Shown piece after piece: positions 25,525 through 34,472 of a stretch of 64,000 bases of DNA. The stretch lies in NCBI GenBank assembly GCA_026390735.1, contig JAPLFJ010000013.1, positions 35,085 through 99,084 on the forward strand, written 5' to 3'. Positions within the stretch are counted from its first letter, which is position 1. Each line of letters starts with the position of its first letter. Origin of the DNA: Ignavibacteriota bacterium. GTDB taxonomy: Bacteria; Bacteroidota; Ignavibacteria; Tepidaquicellales; Tepidaquicellaceae. The position numbers were made by a program, and so were the translations under genes. The notes below the pieces were generated by a model. It ran no database searches. It was not told where the DNA came from and saw nothing but the letters and a program-made list of their open reading frames with translations.

Positions 25525-26990
25525 GTAACAAGCACATAAAGGATTTATTCTCGCAGACAACTATATATGGTGTAGGATTGCTTGCAAACAAAGCAATATC
25601 CTTTGTGCTGCTGCCTTTGTACACTTATTATTTCTCGCCTGCTGAATTAGGAGCGTATAATATTGTGCAGTCAATCTGGCTGTTCGTAATACTGTTCTAT
25701 CTTTACGGGCAGGAGACATCTTTCATAAAGATATTCATTGACGGAAAGAATGACGAAGATAAGGCAGAAGTTTATTCCACAACACTGATAATGTTATCTG
25801 TTACTTCGTTGCTGTTTTCCGGTTTATTTTACTTTCTTGCAGGACCGATTACAAATTTATTACACTTTGAAGACCCGGTGAAAGGTGTTAAGTACCTTAA
25901 AATACTTTCACTGTTATTGTTCACTGATACTATGTTCCGTTTTCCTTTACTGCTGCTGCGTGCAGAGCTGAAAGCCAATAAGTATTTACTGCTTACTATA
26001 TTATCTTTGTGTGTAAACGTAGTACTGAACTTTGTACTTATTATAAATTATCATTATGGTGTAGAAGCAATATTCTACAGTTATATAGCATCAGTCGTAG
26101 TTACTTTTATCGCAGGACTGCTGATGACCAGGAAGTACTTTGGTTTAAAGTTTTCGTTTGAAAGAGCAAAGCAGATGGTACAGTACGGCAACAAGTTTAT
26201 ATTTGTCGGTGCATTTATTTTACTGATTGATGTATCGGACAGATTCTTCCTGAAATATTTCTTTAACGAGGAGGTAGTCGGAATATACAGTGCCAATTAC
26301 AGACTTGCGTCTGTAATGTCACTGCTGATAGCTGCTTTCAGGTTTTCGTGGACACCATATTTTTTAAACCTTGAGAAGAATCCAGAGAACAAGAAAATCA
26401 TTTCGCAGATATTTACGTATTTAGTCTTCACAGGATTATTCTTATTCCTTGCGTTTGCATTGTTTACTGAGCCGATAGTAAAGTTATCGTTCGGAAAGTT
26501 CTCATTGCTTGATCCGAGGTATCAGTCAGGACTGATAATCATACCTTATGTACTGCTTGCTTATTTATTTTCAGGACTGTACTCGGCATTAAGCGTTGCT
26601 TCTTTTTATGCAAATAAAACAAAAGAACTTTTTTATGTATCGGCATTAGGATTATTAATCAACACTGTTTGCAATTTTGTATTAATAACAAAATACGGAA
26701 TCCTTGGAGCTTCAGTATCTACAATGGTTACGTACTTCTTCATGATGATATACATTTATTCGCGGTCACAAAAGATTTATAAAATAGATTTTGAATTACG
26801 AAAAATATTTTCACTCTTCATATTTACGCTTATCATTTATGTACTTTCAGTCATTGTAAAACAAACAGTGAATGAAGTGTATTTTATCATAATTTCCATC
26901 ATCATCCTAACATTTTTTCTTATATTCTCAAAAATAATTAAGATCTATAATATAAGTACAGTAAAATCAATACTTACAAGGCAGACCTAA
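25521..26990 (+). CDS. Wzx-type polysaccharide flippase (MATE/MVF-like)
   Basis: 489 residues from a TTG, with about 12-14 membrane helices. The start SNKHIKDLFSQTTIYGVGLL...ISFVLLPLYTYYFSPAELGAYNIVQ is typical of Wzx/polysaccharide_synt exporters. Family members move lipid-linked oligosaccharides across the inner membrane, here logically the glycan built by the genes upstream. It is the last gene of the operon; a strong terminator lies about 105 bp after the stop. Confidence 0.88.
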   Translation: MSNKHIKDLFSQTTIYGVGLLANKAISFVLLPLYTYYFSPAELGAYNIVQSIWLFVILFYLYGQETSFIKIFIDGKNDEDKAEVYSTTLIMLSVTSLLFSGLFYFLAGPITNLLHFEDPVKGVKYLKILSLLLFTDTMFRFPLLLLRAELKANKYLLLTILSLCVNVVLNFVLIINYHYGVEAIFYSYIASVVVTFIAGLLMTRKYFGLKFSFERAKQMVQYGNKFIFVGAFILLIDVSDRFFLKYFFNEEVVGIYSANYRLASVMSLLIAAFRFSWTPYFLNLEKNPENKKIISQIFTYLVFTGLFLFLAFALFTEPIVKLSFGKFSLLDPRYQSGLIIIPYVLLAYLFSGLYSALSVASFYANKTKELFYVSALGLLINTVCNFVLITKYGILGASVSTMVTYFFMMIYIYSRSQKIYKIDFELRKIFSLFIFTLIIYVLSVIVKQTVNEVYFIIISIIILTFFLIFSKIIKIYNISTVKSILTRQT

Positions 26991-27094
26991 AGTATAACTT
27001 TATTCATTTTTCTCTTGACATTTAATTATAACATAGTTATGTTTGTAATAGATGGATGAGATAAAATAAGAATTACCCTTTCTTATTTAAAACC

Positions 27095-27130
27095 AATCCG
27101 GTTGCCGCCAAAAGCCAACCGGATTTTTTT
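27095..27130 (+). terminator. Rho-independent terminator of the glycan operon
   Basis: AATCCGGTTG pairs perfectly with CAACCGGATT (10 bp) around an 11-nt loop, followed by seven T. Between 27131 and 27849 no gene is visible; the stretch holds the 11-bp array, an inverted repeat and a sigma-54-type promoter. Confidence 0.9.
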
Positions 27131-27491
27131 ATTCCCTAACCTAACTACATACTTAAACAATTTTGTTTAGATGTACATACCTTTTAAAAAGACATAATGC
27201 AGCGACGAAAATCCACAGCAAATTTGAAATATCTAGTTGATGAAATCCAAAGATTAATATTTATCGATTGCAGCAAACGTAAAAATAGTTTATTATGAAT
27301 ATGTATGATAAACCTTCTGATAAGGCAGTATTATTCTAATAATGCACAGAGCAGTCAATCTAGGCAGCTTAATCAGGTATCCAGGTCGTTTGTAAGTAAT
27401 AATAATGCTTTATATTATATAATGGAAGTATGGACGTTAAAATCTGATATCGCGGTTAAAGGGCATTTATAGATAAGCCATATTGAAATGA

Positions 27492-27546
27492 AGTCATAAT
27501 GGAGGTATAATGGACTCATAACGGAGTCATAATGGAGTCATAATGC
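27492..27546 (+). repeat. 11-bp tandem repeat array, five units (AGTCATAATGG)
   Basis: Units: AGTCATAATGG, AGGTATAATGG, ACTCATAACGG, AGTCATAATGG, AGTCATAATGC. The array is about 230 bp upstream of the hsp20 promoter candidate. One unit equals one turn of DNA, so any protein bound would line up on one face. Confidence 0.85.
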
Positions 27547-27656
27547 ACTCAAGAAGAAAAAAAGACCATCGATTAGGCATTTTGGGGTAAAAAGTGGATA
27601 TGAAGTGGGACGCAGAATATTAGAAAAGGAGAGCAATTATTCTGAATACCGAGAAC

Positions 27657-27731
27657 TGACAAATAATTCAATTTATTTACATATCCGTCAATAATTTCTC
27701 AAAATTGTCATTATTATTGAAGTATTTGTCA
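27657..27731. promoter_or_regulatory. Inverted repeat upstream of the hsp20 promoter
   Basis: TGACAAATAATTCAAT (27657-27672) and ATTGAAGTATTTGTCA (27716-27731) are inverted copies matching at 15 of 16 positions. They lie 40-115 bp upstream of the -24 element, where enhancer-binding activators of sigma-54 usually sit. Confidence 0.5.
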
Positions 27732-27771
27732 TTAAGAAAAACAAAATAGTGCAATTATAGGCTATAATTTC

Positions 27772-27787
27772 TGGCACGGAGTTTGAT
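27772..27787 (+). promoter_or_regulatory. Sigma-54-type -24/-12 promoter for hsp20
   Basis: TGGCACGGAGTTTGAT matches TGGCACGnnnnTTGCw at all but one core base (TTGA for TTGC) with the required 12-bp step from GG to the -12 dinucleotide. The hsp20 start is about 63 bp downstream. Confidence 0.55.
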
Positions 27788-27849
27788 AGTATAAGGAGAG
27801 TAATATTGAAAATTAAAATTAAAAAAAATTAAACATAGGAGATAAAGAA

Positions 27850-28281
27850 ATGAACTTAATCAAATTTAAAAGAGAAGGTGATATATTTAACGATGCATTC
27901 AAGTCGATACTTGATTCGCCGTTATTCAGCACAGAAGTCAGCGATAAGACTTGTTGCAAACCAAGGACAAGGATAACCGAGGACAAACAGAATTTCTACA
28001 TTAATCTTGAGATGCCGGGTGTTCCGAAAGAAAACGTAAAGATTGAAGTTGAGAACAACCTGTTGTCAATAAAAGGTGAAAAGAAAGTTGAGAACAAGAC
28101 TGAAGACACGAACTTAGTATTGAACGAAATCGTTTATGGTGAGTTTAGCAGGACCTTCAATCTCTCAAAAGATATTAAGGTAGATTCAATTGAAGCAGAA
28201 TTTAAAGACGGTTTACTTATAGTCAGCTTACCAAAAGTTGAAGAAGTAAAGCCGGTAGTTAAAGAAATAAAAGTTAAATAA
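27850..28281 (+). CDS. hsp20: Small heat-shock protein, Hsp20/alpha-crystallin family
   Basis: 143 residues, full length. The alpha-crystallin domain covers about residues 38-130, with INLEMPGVPKENVKIEVENN and the conserved GEFSRTFNL...A.FKDGLLIVSLPK. It binds unfolding proteins and hands them to DnaK. A good AGGAG site precedes the ATG. A hairpin separates it from dnaK, 88 bp downstream, so read-through or attenuation may set relative levels. The upstream region suggests sigma-54 control rather than a CIRCE element; none was seen. Confidence 0.95.
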   Translation: MNLIKFKREGDIFNDAFKSILDSPLFSTEVSDKTCCKPRTRITEDKQNFYINLEMPGVPKENVKIEVENNLLSIKGEKKVENKTEDTNLVLNEIVYGEFSRTFNLSKDIKVDSIEAEFKDGLLIVSLPKVEEVKPVVKEIKVK

Positions 28282-28310
28282 GTTCACAAACAAACGTCTA
28301 ATTAACAAGA

Positions 28311-28343
28311 AACTACCTGCATTAGACGGCAGGTAGTTTTATT
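28311..28343 (+). terminator. Hairpin between hsp20 and dnaK
   Basis: AACTACCTGC and GCAGGTAGTT form a perfect 10-bp stem with an 8-nt loop followed by TTATT. The T-tract is short, so partial termination is likely and would let some transcripts reach dnaK. Confidence 0.7.
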
Positions 28344-28369
28344 AAAAAAAGAAAGTGAGTGTATAAAGA

Positions 28370-30316
28370 ATGGGAAAAATAATTGGAATCGACTTAGGAA
28401 CTACCAACTCGTGCGTATCAGTTATGGAAGGTAACGACCCGGTCGTCATACCTAATTCAGATGGTATGAGAACTACTCCGTCAGTAGTGGCTTTTTCAAA
28501 GACGGGAGAAAGACTTGTCGGTGATGCAGCAAAGCGTCAGGCAGTTACAAATCCGACAAACACAATCTTCTCAATAAAGAGATTTATGGGAAGAAGATTC
28601 GATGAAGTATCTTCGGAAATTACAGAAGTACCTTATAAAGTAATTAAAGGTGATAACGATGTAGCACGTGTTGAGATTGAAGACAAATCAACAAATCAGA
28701 GAAGAGTATATTCTCCTCCTGAGATTTCGGCAATGGTACTGCAGAAGATGAAGAAGACAGCAGAAGATTATCTCGGACAGCCAGTAACAGAGGCCGTTAT
28801 AACAGTTCCTGCTTATTTTAATGATGCACAGAGACAGGCAACGAAGGATGCAGGTAAGATTGCAGGACTTGATGTAAAGAGAATAATAAATGAACCAACA
28901 GCAGCAGCACTGGCATATGGACTGGACAAGAGCAAGAAGAATCATAAAGTTGCAGTGTATGACTTAGGCGGCGGTACGTTTGATATATCGATACTTGAAC
29001 TTGGTGACGGTGTTTTTGAAGTGAAGTCGACAAACGGTGACGGACACTTAGGTGGTGATGACTTTGACCAGAGACTTATGGATTATCTTGCAGACGAATT
29101 CCAGAAGAAGGAAGGTGTTGATTTAAGAAAAGACCCGATGGCATTACAAAGGTTAAAAGAAGCTGCTGAGAATGCAAAGAAGCAACTATCAACGACTCCT
29201 CAGACTGAAGTTAATTTACCATACATTACAGCTTCGGCAGAAGGTCCAAAGTTTTTAGTTGAAACTATTACCAGAGCAAAGTTTGAATCATTAGTCAGCG
29301 ACCTTATTGCAAGAACAGTAGGACCATGTGAGAAAGCAATCCTGGATTCAGGATTAAGCATAAGCGAAATAGATGAAGTTATACTCGTTGGCGGATCTAC
29401 ACGTATTCCCGCAGTACAGGAAACTGTAAAGCGTGTATTCGGAAGAGAGCCACACAAAGGTGTAAACCCTGATGAAGTTGTAGCAATAGGTGCAGCAATC
29501 CAGGGCGGTGTATTAGCAGGTGATGTAACAGATGTTTTGTTACTTGACGTAACACCTTTATCGCTTGGAATTGAAACGCTTGGCGGAGTAATGACAAAAC
29601 TTATTGAAGCCAATACGACTATTCCGTCGAAGAAGTCACAGACATTCTCGACAGCAGCAGACAATCAGCCTGCAGTAGAGATTCACGTACTTCAGGGCGA
29701 AAGACCGATGGCAGTAGATAACAGAACGCTTGGAAGATTCCATTTAGACGGAATTCCACCTTCACCGCGCGGAGTACCGCAGATTGAAGTTACGTTCGAC
29801 ATCGATGCAAACGGAATACTTAATGTTGCAGCAAAAGACCTTGGAACCGGTAAATCACAGGATATAAAGATTACACATTCTTCAGGATTAACAGAGACAG
29901 AAATCGAAAAGATGAAGAAAGATGCAAAGGAACACGAAGCAGACGATAAGAAGAAGAAGGAAGCAATCGATTTAAAGAATCAGGCAGACTCGATGATATT
30001 CCAGGGTGAAAAACAGCTGAAAGAATTCGAAGGCAAACTTGACCAGGATGCGCGTGGAAAAATTCAGGCAGCAATCGACAGATTAAAAGAAGCAAGTAAG
30101 ACAGATAACGCAACGGAATTGAAATCTGCTATTGATGATTACAACACAGTCTGGAACGAAGCATCATCAAAGATGTATTCACAGGCAAAGGAACAACCTG
30201 GTGCAGGTGCAAACCCAGGAGCAGGTGCTGAGCAAAATTCAGCAGGTGCAGGCGAACCGAAGAAAGATGACAATGTAGAGAATGCCGACTTTGAAGTAGT
30301 TGATGATAAGAAATAA
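28370..30316 (+). CDS. dnaK: Chaperone DnaK (Hsp70)
   Basis: 648 residues, normal length. The three Hsp70 signatures are present: [16 protein letters not shown] at the N-terminus, [14 protein letters not shown] near 197-210, and [13 protein letters not shown] near 340. The substrate-binding and lid regions follow and the tail ends in an acidic EVVDDKK. ATP-driven chaperone of the cytoplasm. No dnaJ or grpE is adjacent; the partner here is hsp20. The gene is followed by a strong terminator that forms the left edge of the restriction island. Confidence 0.98.
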   Translation: MGKIIGIDLGTTNSCVSVMEGNDPVVIPNSDGMRTTPSVVAFSKTGERLVGDAAKRQAVTNPTNTIFSIKRFMGRRFDEVSSEITEVPYKVIKGDNDVARVEIEDKSTNQRRVYSPPEISAMVLQKMKKTAEDYLGQPVTEAVITVPAYFNDAQRQATKDAGKIAGLDVKRIINEPTAAALAYGLDKSKKNHKVAVYDLGGGTFDISILELGDGVFEVKSTNGDGHLGGDDFDQRLMDYLADEFQKKEGVDLRKDPMALQRLKEAAENAKKQLSTTPQTEVNLPYITASAEGPKFLVETITRAKFESLVSDLIARTVGPCEKAILDSGLSISEIDEVILVGGSTRIPAVQETVKRVFGREPHKGVNPDEVVAIGAAIQGGVLAGDVTDVLLLDVTPLSLGIETLGGVMTKLIEANTTIPSKKSQTFSTAADNQPAVEIHVLQGERPMAVDNRTLGRFHLDGIPPSPRGVPQIEVTFDIDANGILNVAAKDLGTGKSQDIKITHSSGLTETEIEKMKKDAKEHEADDKKKKEAIDLKNQADSMIFQGEKQLKEFEGKLDQDARGKIQAAIDRLKEASKTDNATELKSAIDDYNTVWNEASSKMYSQAKEQPGAGANPGAGAEQNSAGAGEPKKDDNVENADFEVVDDKK

Positions 30317-30360
30317 GAGAGCGCGCTTATGAGAATATCATAGGTTAATTAAATATAAGA

Positions 30361-30393
30361 AAAGGGGGCTGAAGAAATTCAGCCCCCTTTTTT
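30361..30393 (+). terminator. Rho-independent terminator of dnaK
   Basis: GGGGGCTGAA-GAAA-TTCAGCCCCC is a perfect 10-bp stem with a GNRA loop, followed by T6; an A-run precedes it, so it could work in both directions. Its right 25 bp reappear at 34467-34491. Confidence 0.95.
30367..30391 (+). repeat. Left 25-bp direct repeat of the island (dnaK terminator)
   Basis: Begins GGCTGAAGAAATTC and ends AGCCCCCTTTT; identical to 34467-34491. Bases 5' of it differ (AAAGGG here, AAAAAA at the right copy). Confidence 0.9.
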
Positions 30394-30728
30394 ATTTTTA
30401 TTTAGGATTGCAAAGCATACTTTTCTCAAAAACATTCAGACTAATCACCGGAATAAAAACGGAAAGAAATTTGTATTCAAATCTGCGGTAACTAGTTCCG
30501 AGGCAAACAAAATCAGTCTATATAATTTCACCGAGTCGATAGAAGGATTGTGCAGTAGATTGTAATTTCTAATTTCAAGAAATTCGAATATCCTACTATG
30601 ATTTGGGAGGCCATTCGTTTTTTATATGGAATATTTAATATCGCTTGTATTTGATATATTGAGTATAAGAAATATGATTCATAATATTTTTCGATTCGAG
30701 TAATAAAAATAACTAAAGGAGAAAAAGA
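30394..30728. other. Gene-free left part of the island
   Basis: No open frame with family features, no hairpin of note. A+T-rich DNA that probably holds the promoter for the FISUMP gene, which has a good AAAGGAG site. Confidence 0.5.
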
Positions 30729-31316
30729 ATGATTTACGACATTGATGGTAAGGAATATAAGACCATAAAAATCGGAAAACAGGAATGGACAGCTGAAAAT
30801 CTTAATGTAGAACGATATCGTAACGGCGATTTAATTCAGCAAGTGCAAGAAAAAGTTAAGTGGAATTATTTGGAATTCGGTGCATGGTGTTATTACGAAA
30901 ATGATATTACAAACGGATATACTTTTGGTAAATTGTACAACTGGTATGCGATAAATGATAAACGCGGATTAGCACCTGAGGGATGGCATATACCTGACGA
31001 TTCAGAGTGGAAATTACTTACAGATTATTTAGATGGGGATAAAATAGCTGGAAATAAATTGAAGGCGTCAATATTATGGGAAAATCTTAATATGGAAACT
31101 ACAAACGAAAGCGGATTTACCGCATTTCCAGGGGGTATTCGCAAATTCGATGGTGAATTTAATAGCAAAGGTGAATACGGTTGTTACTGGTCTTCAACAG
31201 AGGATAATCATGTTTTCGCATGGTACCGATTTATAAAATACGACAATTCAGAATTATATCGTACCAATTATTTTAAGAGAAATGGGCTATCCGTACGTTG
31301 TGTAAAGAATAAATAG
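30729..31316 (+). CDS. FISUMP-domain protein without signal peptide
   Basis: 195 residues consisting almost entirely of one Fibrobacter succinogenes major paralogous (FISUMP) domain: DGKEYKTIKIGKQEWTAENLN, YNWYAI, LAPEGWHIPDDSEWKLL, ESGFTAFPGG, YWSSTED and GLSVRCVKN. Such domains usually sit at the end of exported lipoproteins or surface proteins. Here the protein starts straight into the domain with no signal peptide or anchor, so it may be cytoplasmic or a detached module. It leads the island; the next gene follows after 47 bp. Confidence 0.85.
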   Translation: MIYDIDGKEYKTIKIGKQEWTAENLNVERYRNGDLIQQVQEKVKWNYLEFGAWCYYENDITNGYTFGKLYNWYAINDKRGLAPEGWHIPDDSEWKLLTDYLDGDKIAGNKLKASILWENLNMETTNESGFTAFPGGIRKFDGEFNSKGEYGCYWSSTEDNHVFAWYRFIKYDNSELYRTNYFKRNGLSVRCVKNK

Positions 31317-31363
31317 AAACGAAAACAAATTTATTATAAATTAAATATTAGAATACAAAAACA

Positions 31364-31633
31364 ATGAATCTTGAAGAATTTGACAAATCAAGCAATAAGA
31401 ATCTTTTAGAAGAATTTAAAAAATTGAAAGATTTTATAAGTATTGAAATGAATGATTTCGATACTATTGAATCAGCAAAATTAAAGATTGATTATATAGC
31501 GAGTAAATTAATTTCAAATAATCCTGATGAAATTAAAATTCTTACTTATTTAGATGAACTATCGAATATTGTTGGAATTCAAGCATACATTACTGATTAT
31601 AGATATATAATCGAAAAACGGTTTTTTAATTAA
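31364..31633 (+). CDS. Small acidic helical protein, unknown
   Basis: 89 residues, no signal peptide, mostly predicted helices (NLLEEFKKLKDFISIEMNDF, IESAKLKIDYIASKLI). I do not recognise a family. It sits between the FISUMP and the DUF3298-like gene in the A+T-rich island, in the same direction. Confidence 0.55.
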   Translation: MNLEEFDKSSNKNLLEEFKKLKDFISIEMNDFDTIESAKLKIDYIASKLISNNPDEIKILTYLDELSNIVGIQAYITDYRYIIEKRFFN

Positions 31634-31678
31634 GTAATTAGTTTATTATAATAGAAACAAAATTAGCAGGAGAATAAA

Positions 31679-32479
31679 ATGAAATCTACTATAACTTTGA
31701 TTGTTCTATTTTTAATGGTATTGATTTCACGTAATTCATTTTCACAAAATGATTATAAAATTGAGAAATACTTTAAATCTTTAGAGGCTTGTCCCGATTC
31801 AAGTAAAGATTGGGAAGAAATGGTATGTACTTATGTAAGAATCGAATATCCCGTATTTTTAAATTCTCAATTCTCATCAAAATTGAATCAATTAACAAAA
31901 TCATTAATCCATTCTTTCTTTTTTGAGAGATATTATAATAGTTTTGATGATTATTCTGAACAATTTTTTCAAGATTATTGGAAAGACCAATTAGAATTGC
32001 ACACATCCATTTGGTCAACCGATATATTCGTTAATATAATTTGGAATTCGGATAAATTGATTTCTTTGGCAGCTGAAAGTTACCATTTTACTGGTGGTGC
32101 ACATGGCTGGGGTAGAACAAGAACATTAAATTATAATAAAGAATTTAATCGAGTGATATTCTTGTCTGATATTTTTGATTTGTATCCTGATTGTAAATCT
32201 AAATTAAATAGAATTTTCAATGAACGATTAAACGATGAAAGGAAAAAAATTGGAAAGAATAAACAAATTGATGAAATCGATTTTTTTGAAGCTTCAAATT
32301 ATTCATATGATGATATTAATAAAAGATTTTTAATAGATAAGGATTCGTTGGTCATTCTTCTTGATTATTATGACGAAATGGAGGGATCTAGAATTGGTGC
32401 TAGTATTTCTGGATTTAAAATTCCTTTTTCATTATTATCTCATTTGATAAAGAAAGATTGTCCATTAAATTTTAAATAA
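31679..32479 (+). CDS. Exported DUF4163/DUF3298 (RsiV-like) protein
   Basis: 266 residues with a signal peptide (MKSTITLIVLFLMVLISRNSFS). The middle part has the DUF4163/DUF3298 signature: a YPVF strand, then AAESYHFTGGAHGWGRTRTLNY, where (Y/F)xGGAHG is the hallmark, then a late SFKIPFSLL strand. RsiV anti-sigma factors and many periplasmic proteins have this fold; without a membrane helix and sigma-binding part this one is likely just periplasmic. A GCAGGAG site precedes the ATG. Confidence 0.75.
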   Translation: MKSTITLIVLFLMVLISRNSFSQNDYKIEKYFKSLEACPDSSKDWEEMVCTYVRIEYPVFLNSQFSSKLNQLTKSLIHSFFFERYYNSFDDYSEQFFQDYWKDQLELHTSIWSTDIFVNIIWNSDKLISLAAESYHFTGGAHGWGRTRTLNYNKEFNRVIFLSDIFDLYPDCKSKLNRIFNERLNDERKKIGKNKQIDEIDFFEASNYSYDDINKRFLIDKDSLVILLDYYDEMEGSRIGASISGFKIPFSLLSHLIKKDCPLNFK

Positions 32480-32643
32480 GTCTGTTCCTCTCCTAAGAAA
32501 TGAATGTACTCCCTACTAAAGGAAGATATTCAATTTATATATAGAATAGATTTTGGGGAATAAGTATATTATTTAAAGATAACAATAAATAAACTATTAT
32601 TAATAGAAATAAAATTTCATATTTGAGAAAAGTAAAGAATAAA

Positions 32644-33405
32644 ATGAAATATCCTGATGATTATATTAACAAGATTATTTGTGGTGATTGTTTAGATATA
32701 ATGAAACAGATGCCAGATAAATGTGTTGATCTAGTTGTTACATCACCACCATATAATTTGAAAAACTCTACTGGTAATGGTATGAAGGCTAATACCAAAT
32801 CTGGAAAGTGGGCTGGTGCAGCGTTGCAAAATGGTTATAGTCATAATGATGACTCAATGCCTTATGATGAATATGTAAAATGGCAGAATGACAGCTTAAA
32901 AGAAATGTTTCGATTGTTAAAAGATGATGGTGCAATATTTTACAATCATAAAAGAAGAGTACAAAATGGTTTGATTCAGGATAGGGATGATATTTTGAAA
33001 GGACTACCTGTTAGACAGATTATTATTTGGAAAAGAAGCGGTGGAATAAACTTTAACCCCGGATATTTTTTGCCAACACATGAAGTAATATATTTAATTC
33101 CAAAACCAAAGTTTAAACTTAAACCAAAAGCAAATGCATATGGAGATGTATGGGAGTTTACTCAAGAAATGAAAAATGAACATCCTGCTCCGTTTCCTGT
33201 GGCGTTAATTGATAGAATTATTTTTTCTACTATAGCCGAAATCATACTTGACCCCTTTATGGGAAGTGGCACAACAGCCATATCTGCTTTAAAGAATAAT
33301 CGTGAATATATAGGAATTGATCTTTCACCCGAATATTGTGGAATGGCTAAAAAGAGAATTACTGATTTTATGAAAACCAATAATAATAAATTACAAATCG
33401 CTTAG
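32644..33405 (+). CDS. Type II DNA methyltransferase, beta class (N4-cytosine or N6-adenine)
   Basis: I start at the ATG at 32644 (MKYPDDYINKIICGDCLD), the usual start for this family; a TTG at 32623 would add seven basic residues. Motif IV TSPPYN is near residues 33-38 and comes before motif I DPFMGSGTT at about 203-211 with IGIDLSPEY after it, which is beta-class order. SPPY is commonest in N4-cytosine enzymes but not exclusive. 253 residues, intact. Its TAG stop overlaps the GTG start of the partner nuclease, so the pair is one operon. Confidence 0.9.
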   Translation: MKYPDDYINKIICGDCLDIMKQMPDKCVDLVVTSPPYNLKNSTGNGMKANTKSGKWAGAALQNGYSHNDDSMPYDEYVKWQNDSLKEMFRLLKDDGAIFYNHKRRVQNGLIQDRDDILKGLPVRQIIIWKRSGGINFNPGYFLPTHEVIYLIPKPKFKLKPKANAYGDVWEFTQEMKNEHPAPFPVALIDRIIFSTIAEIILDPFMGSGTTAISALKNNREYIGIDLSPEYCGMAKKRITDFMKTNNNKLQIA

Positions 33406-34472
33406 TGAAACATTCAGAGATAATAAAACAAATCGAAAACAGTTGGCATAATGCTTATTGGTTTTCACGTATGCTGATTAATAATGACAAGTATGCAGCT
33501 ATTGGAAAGGATAGTAAGCTTTTATCTATCATTGCTAGTAGTTTAAGATTGGTTGCAAAAGAGAATAAAAATAGAAAAATGACTCTTGTTCTTCAAAAGA
33601 AAACACTAAGCAATATTCTTGAAGAACGATTTAAGAAAGCAAGTTCCGTTAAAGCGAGAGTGCAACGATTGCTAAAAGACTTGGAAATTGATATAAAATC
33701 ACCAACTGATATGGAAGTATTTATTCTTACTTGTGAGAACATAATGATTCCACTAAATCAAGCAATTTCTAACATCCCAAACGATGATAAAGAATATACA
33801 TTAAATATTTCTAAATCTTATTTGGATACTCAAGGAGAGAAAGGATTAGCAACTGTCATTAGTTTATGGGATGATTTAGGAGTTAGAGGTTGTTTAACTG
33901 CAGAACGAACAGAAATTGTAAGGGCATTTACAACTCTCCGTGTATTACTCTCTAAAGGTAAATCGGTATCTGAAGAAGATAGAGATATTGTATTAACTGC
34001 ATTTACACAGGAATTTGAAAGAAGAGCAGGACAAAAGAGAAAACAAAGAGCTGGTGGAAGTTTGGAAGATGTAACTGACTTCATTCTTGAATATTATAAA
34101 ATCAAAAGAGCAAAAGCCCCTGAACATTTTCAAGCTGATATTGAAGTTGATAACTGGGTTAAGACAAATGATGGTTGGCTGATAGGTATTTCATGTAAAA
34201 GAACACTTCGGGAGAGATGGAAACAAGTTTCGTCAGCTGACGCTTCAATTTTAAGTAAATATAAGATTAAACATATTTTTCATATCGTTACTTATGATGA
34301 AGATTTATCTGATGACAAACTTACATTACTTGGAGGTCAAAGACAAATTTTTTATTTACCAGATAATAGTAGAAGATTAAAAATTGCTAGTGCACATATA
34401 GGTCTGAAAGACTATGTAAGACCAATATCAGAATTAATAAATGATTTAAATAAGTTTATAAAAAAAGGCTGA
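33405..34472 (+). CDS. Putative type II restriction endonuclease (EcoRII-C-like PD-(D/E)XK)
   Basis: 355 residues from a GTG that shares its G with the methyltransferase stop. The C-terminal half has a likely PD-(D/E)XK site: Asp near 245-250 (DIEVDNWVKTNDGWLIG) and the SCK of ISCKRTLRERWKQ with Lys265. The CK.TLRERW.Q phrase is typical of EcoRII-like catalytic domains. The N-terminal half is helical and may bind DNA. Identity rests on this motif and on the coupled methyltransferase. The last residues KKG and the stop codon lie in the right copy of the terminator repeat. Confidence 0.75.
   Translation: MKHSEIIKQIENSWHNAYWFSRMLINNDKYAAIGKDSKLLSIIASSLRLVAKENKNRKMTLVLQKKTLSNILEERFKKASSVKARVQRLLKDLEIDIKSPTDMEVFILTCENIMIPLNQAISNIPNDDKEYTLNISKSYLDTQGEKGLATVISLWDDLGVRGCLTAERTEIVRAFTTLRVLLSKGKSVSEEDRDIVLTAFTQEFERRAGQKRKQRAGGSLEDVTDFILEYYKIKRAKAPEHFQADIEVDNWVKTNDGWLIGISCKRTLRERWKQVSSADASILSKYKIKHIFHIVTYDEDLSDDKLTLLGGQRQIFYLPDNSRRLKIASAHIGLKDYVRPISELINDLNKFIKKG

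Noticed and set aside
29200..29664. Minus-strand 154-codon frame inside dnaK
   Set aside because: Antisense of highly conserved dnaK codons; a common shadow frame in this gene.
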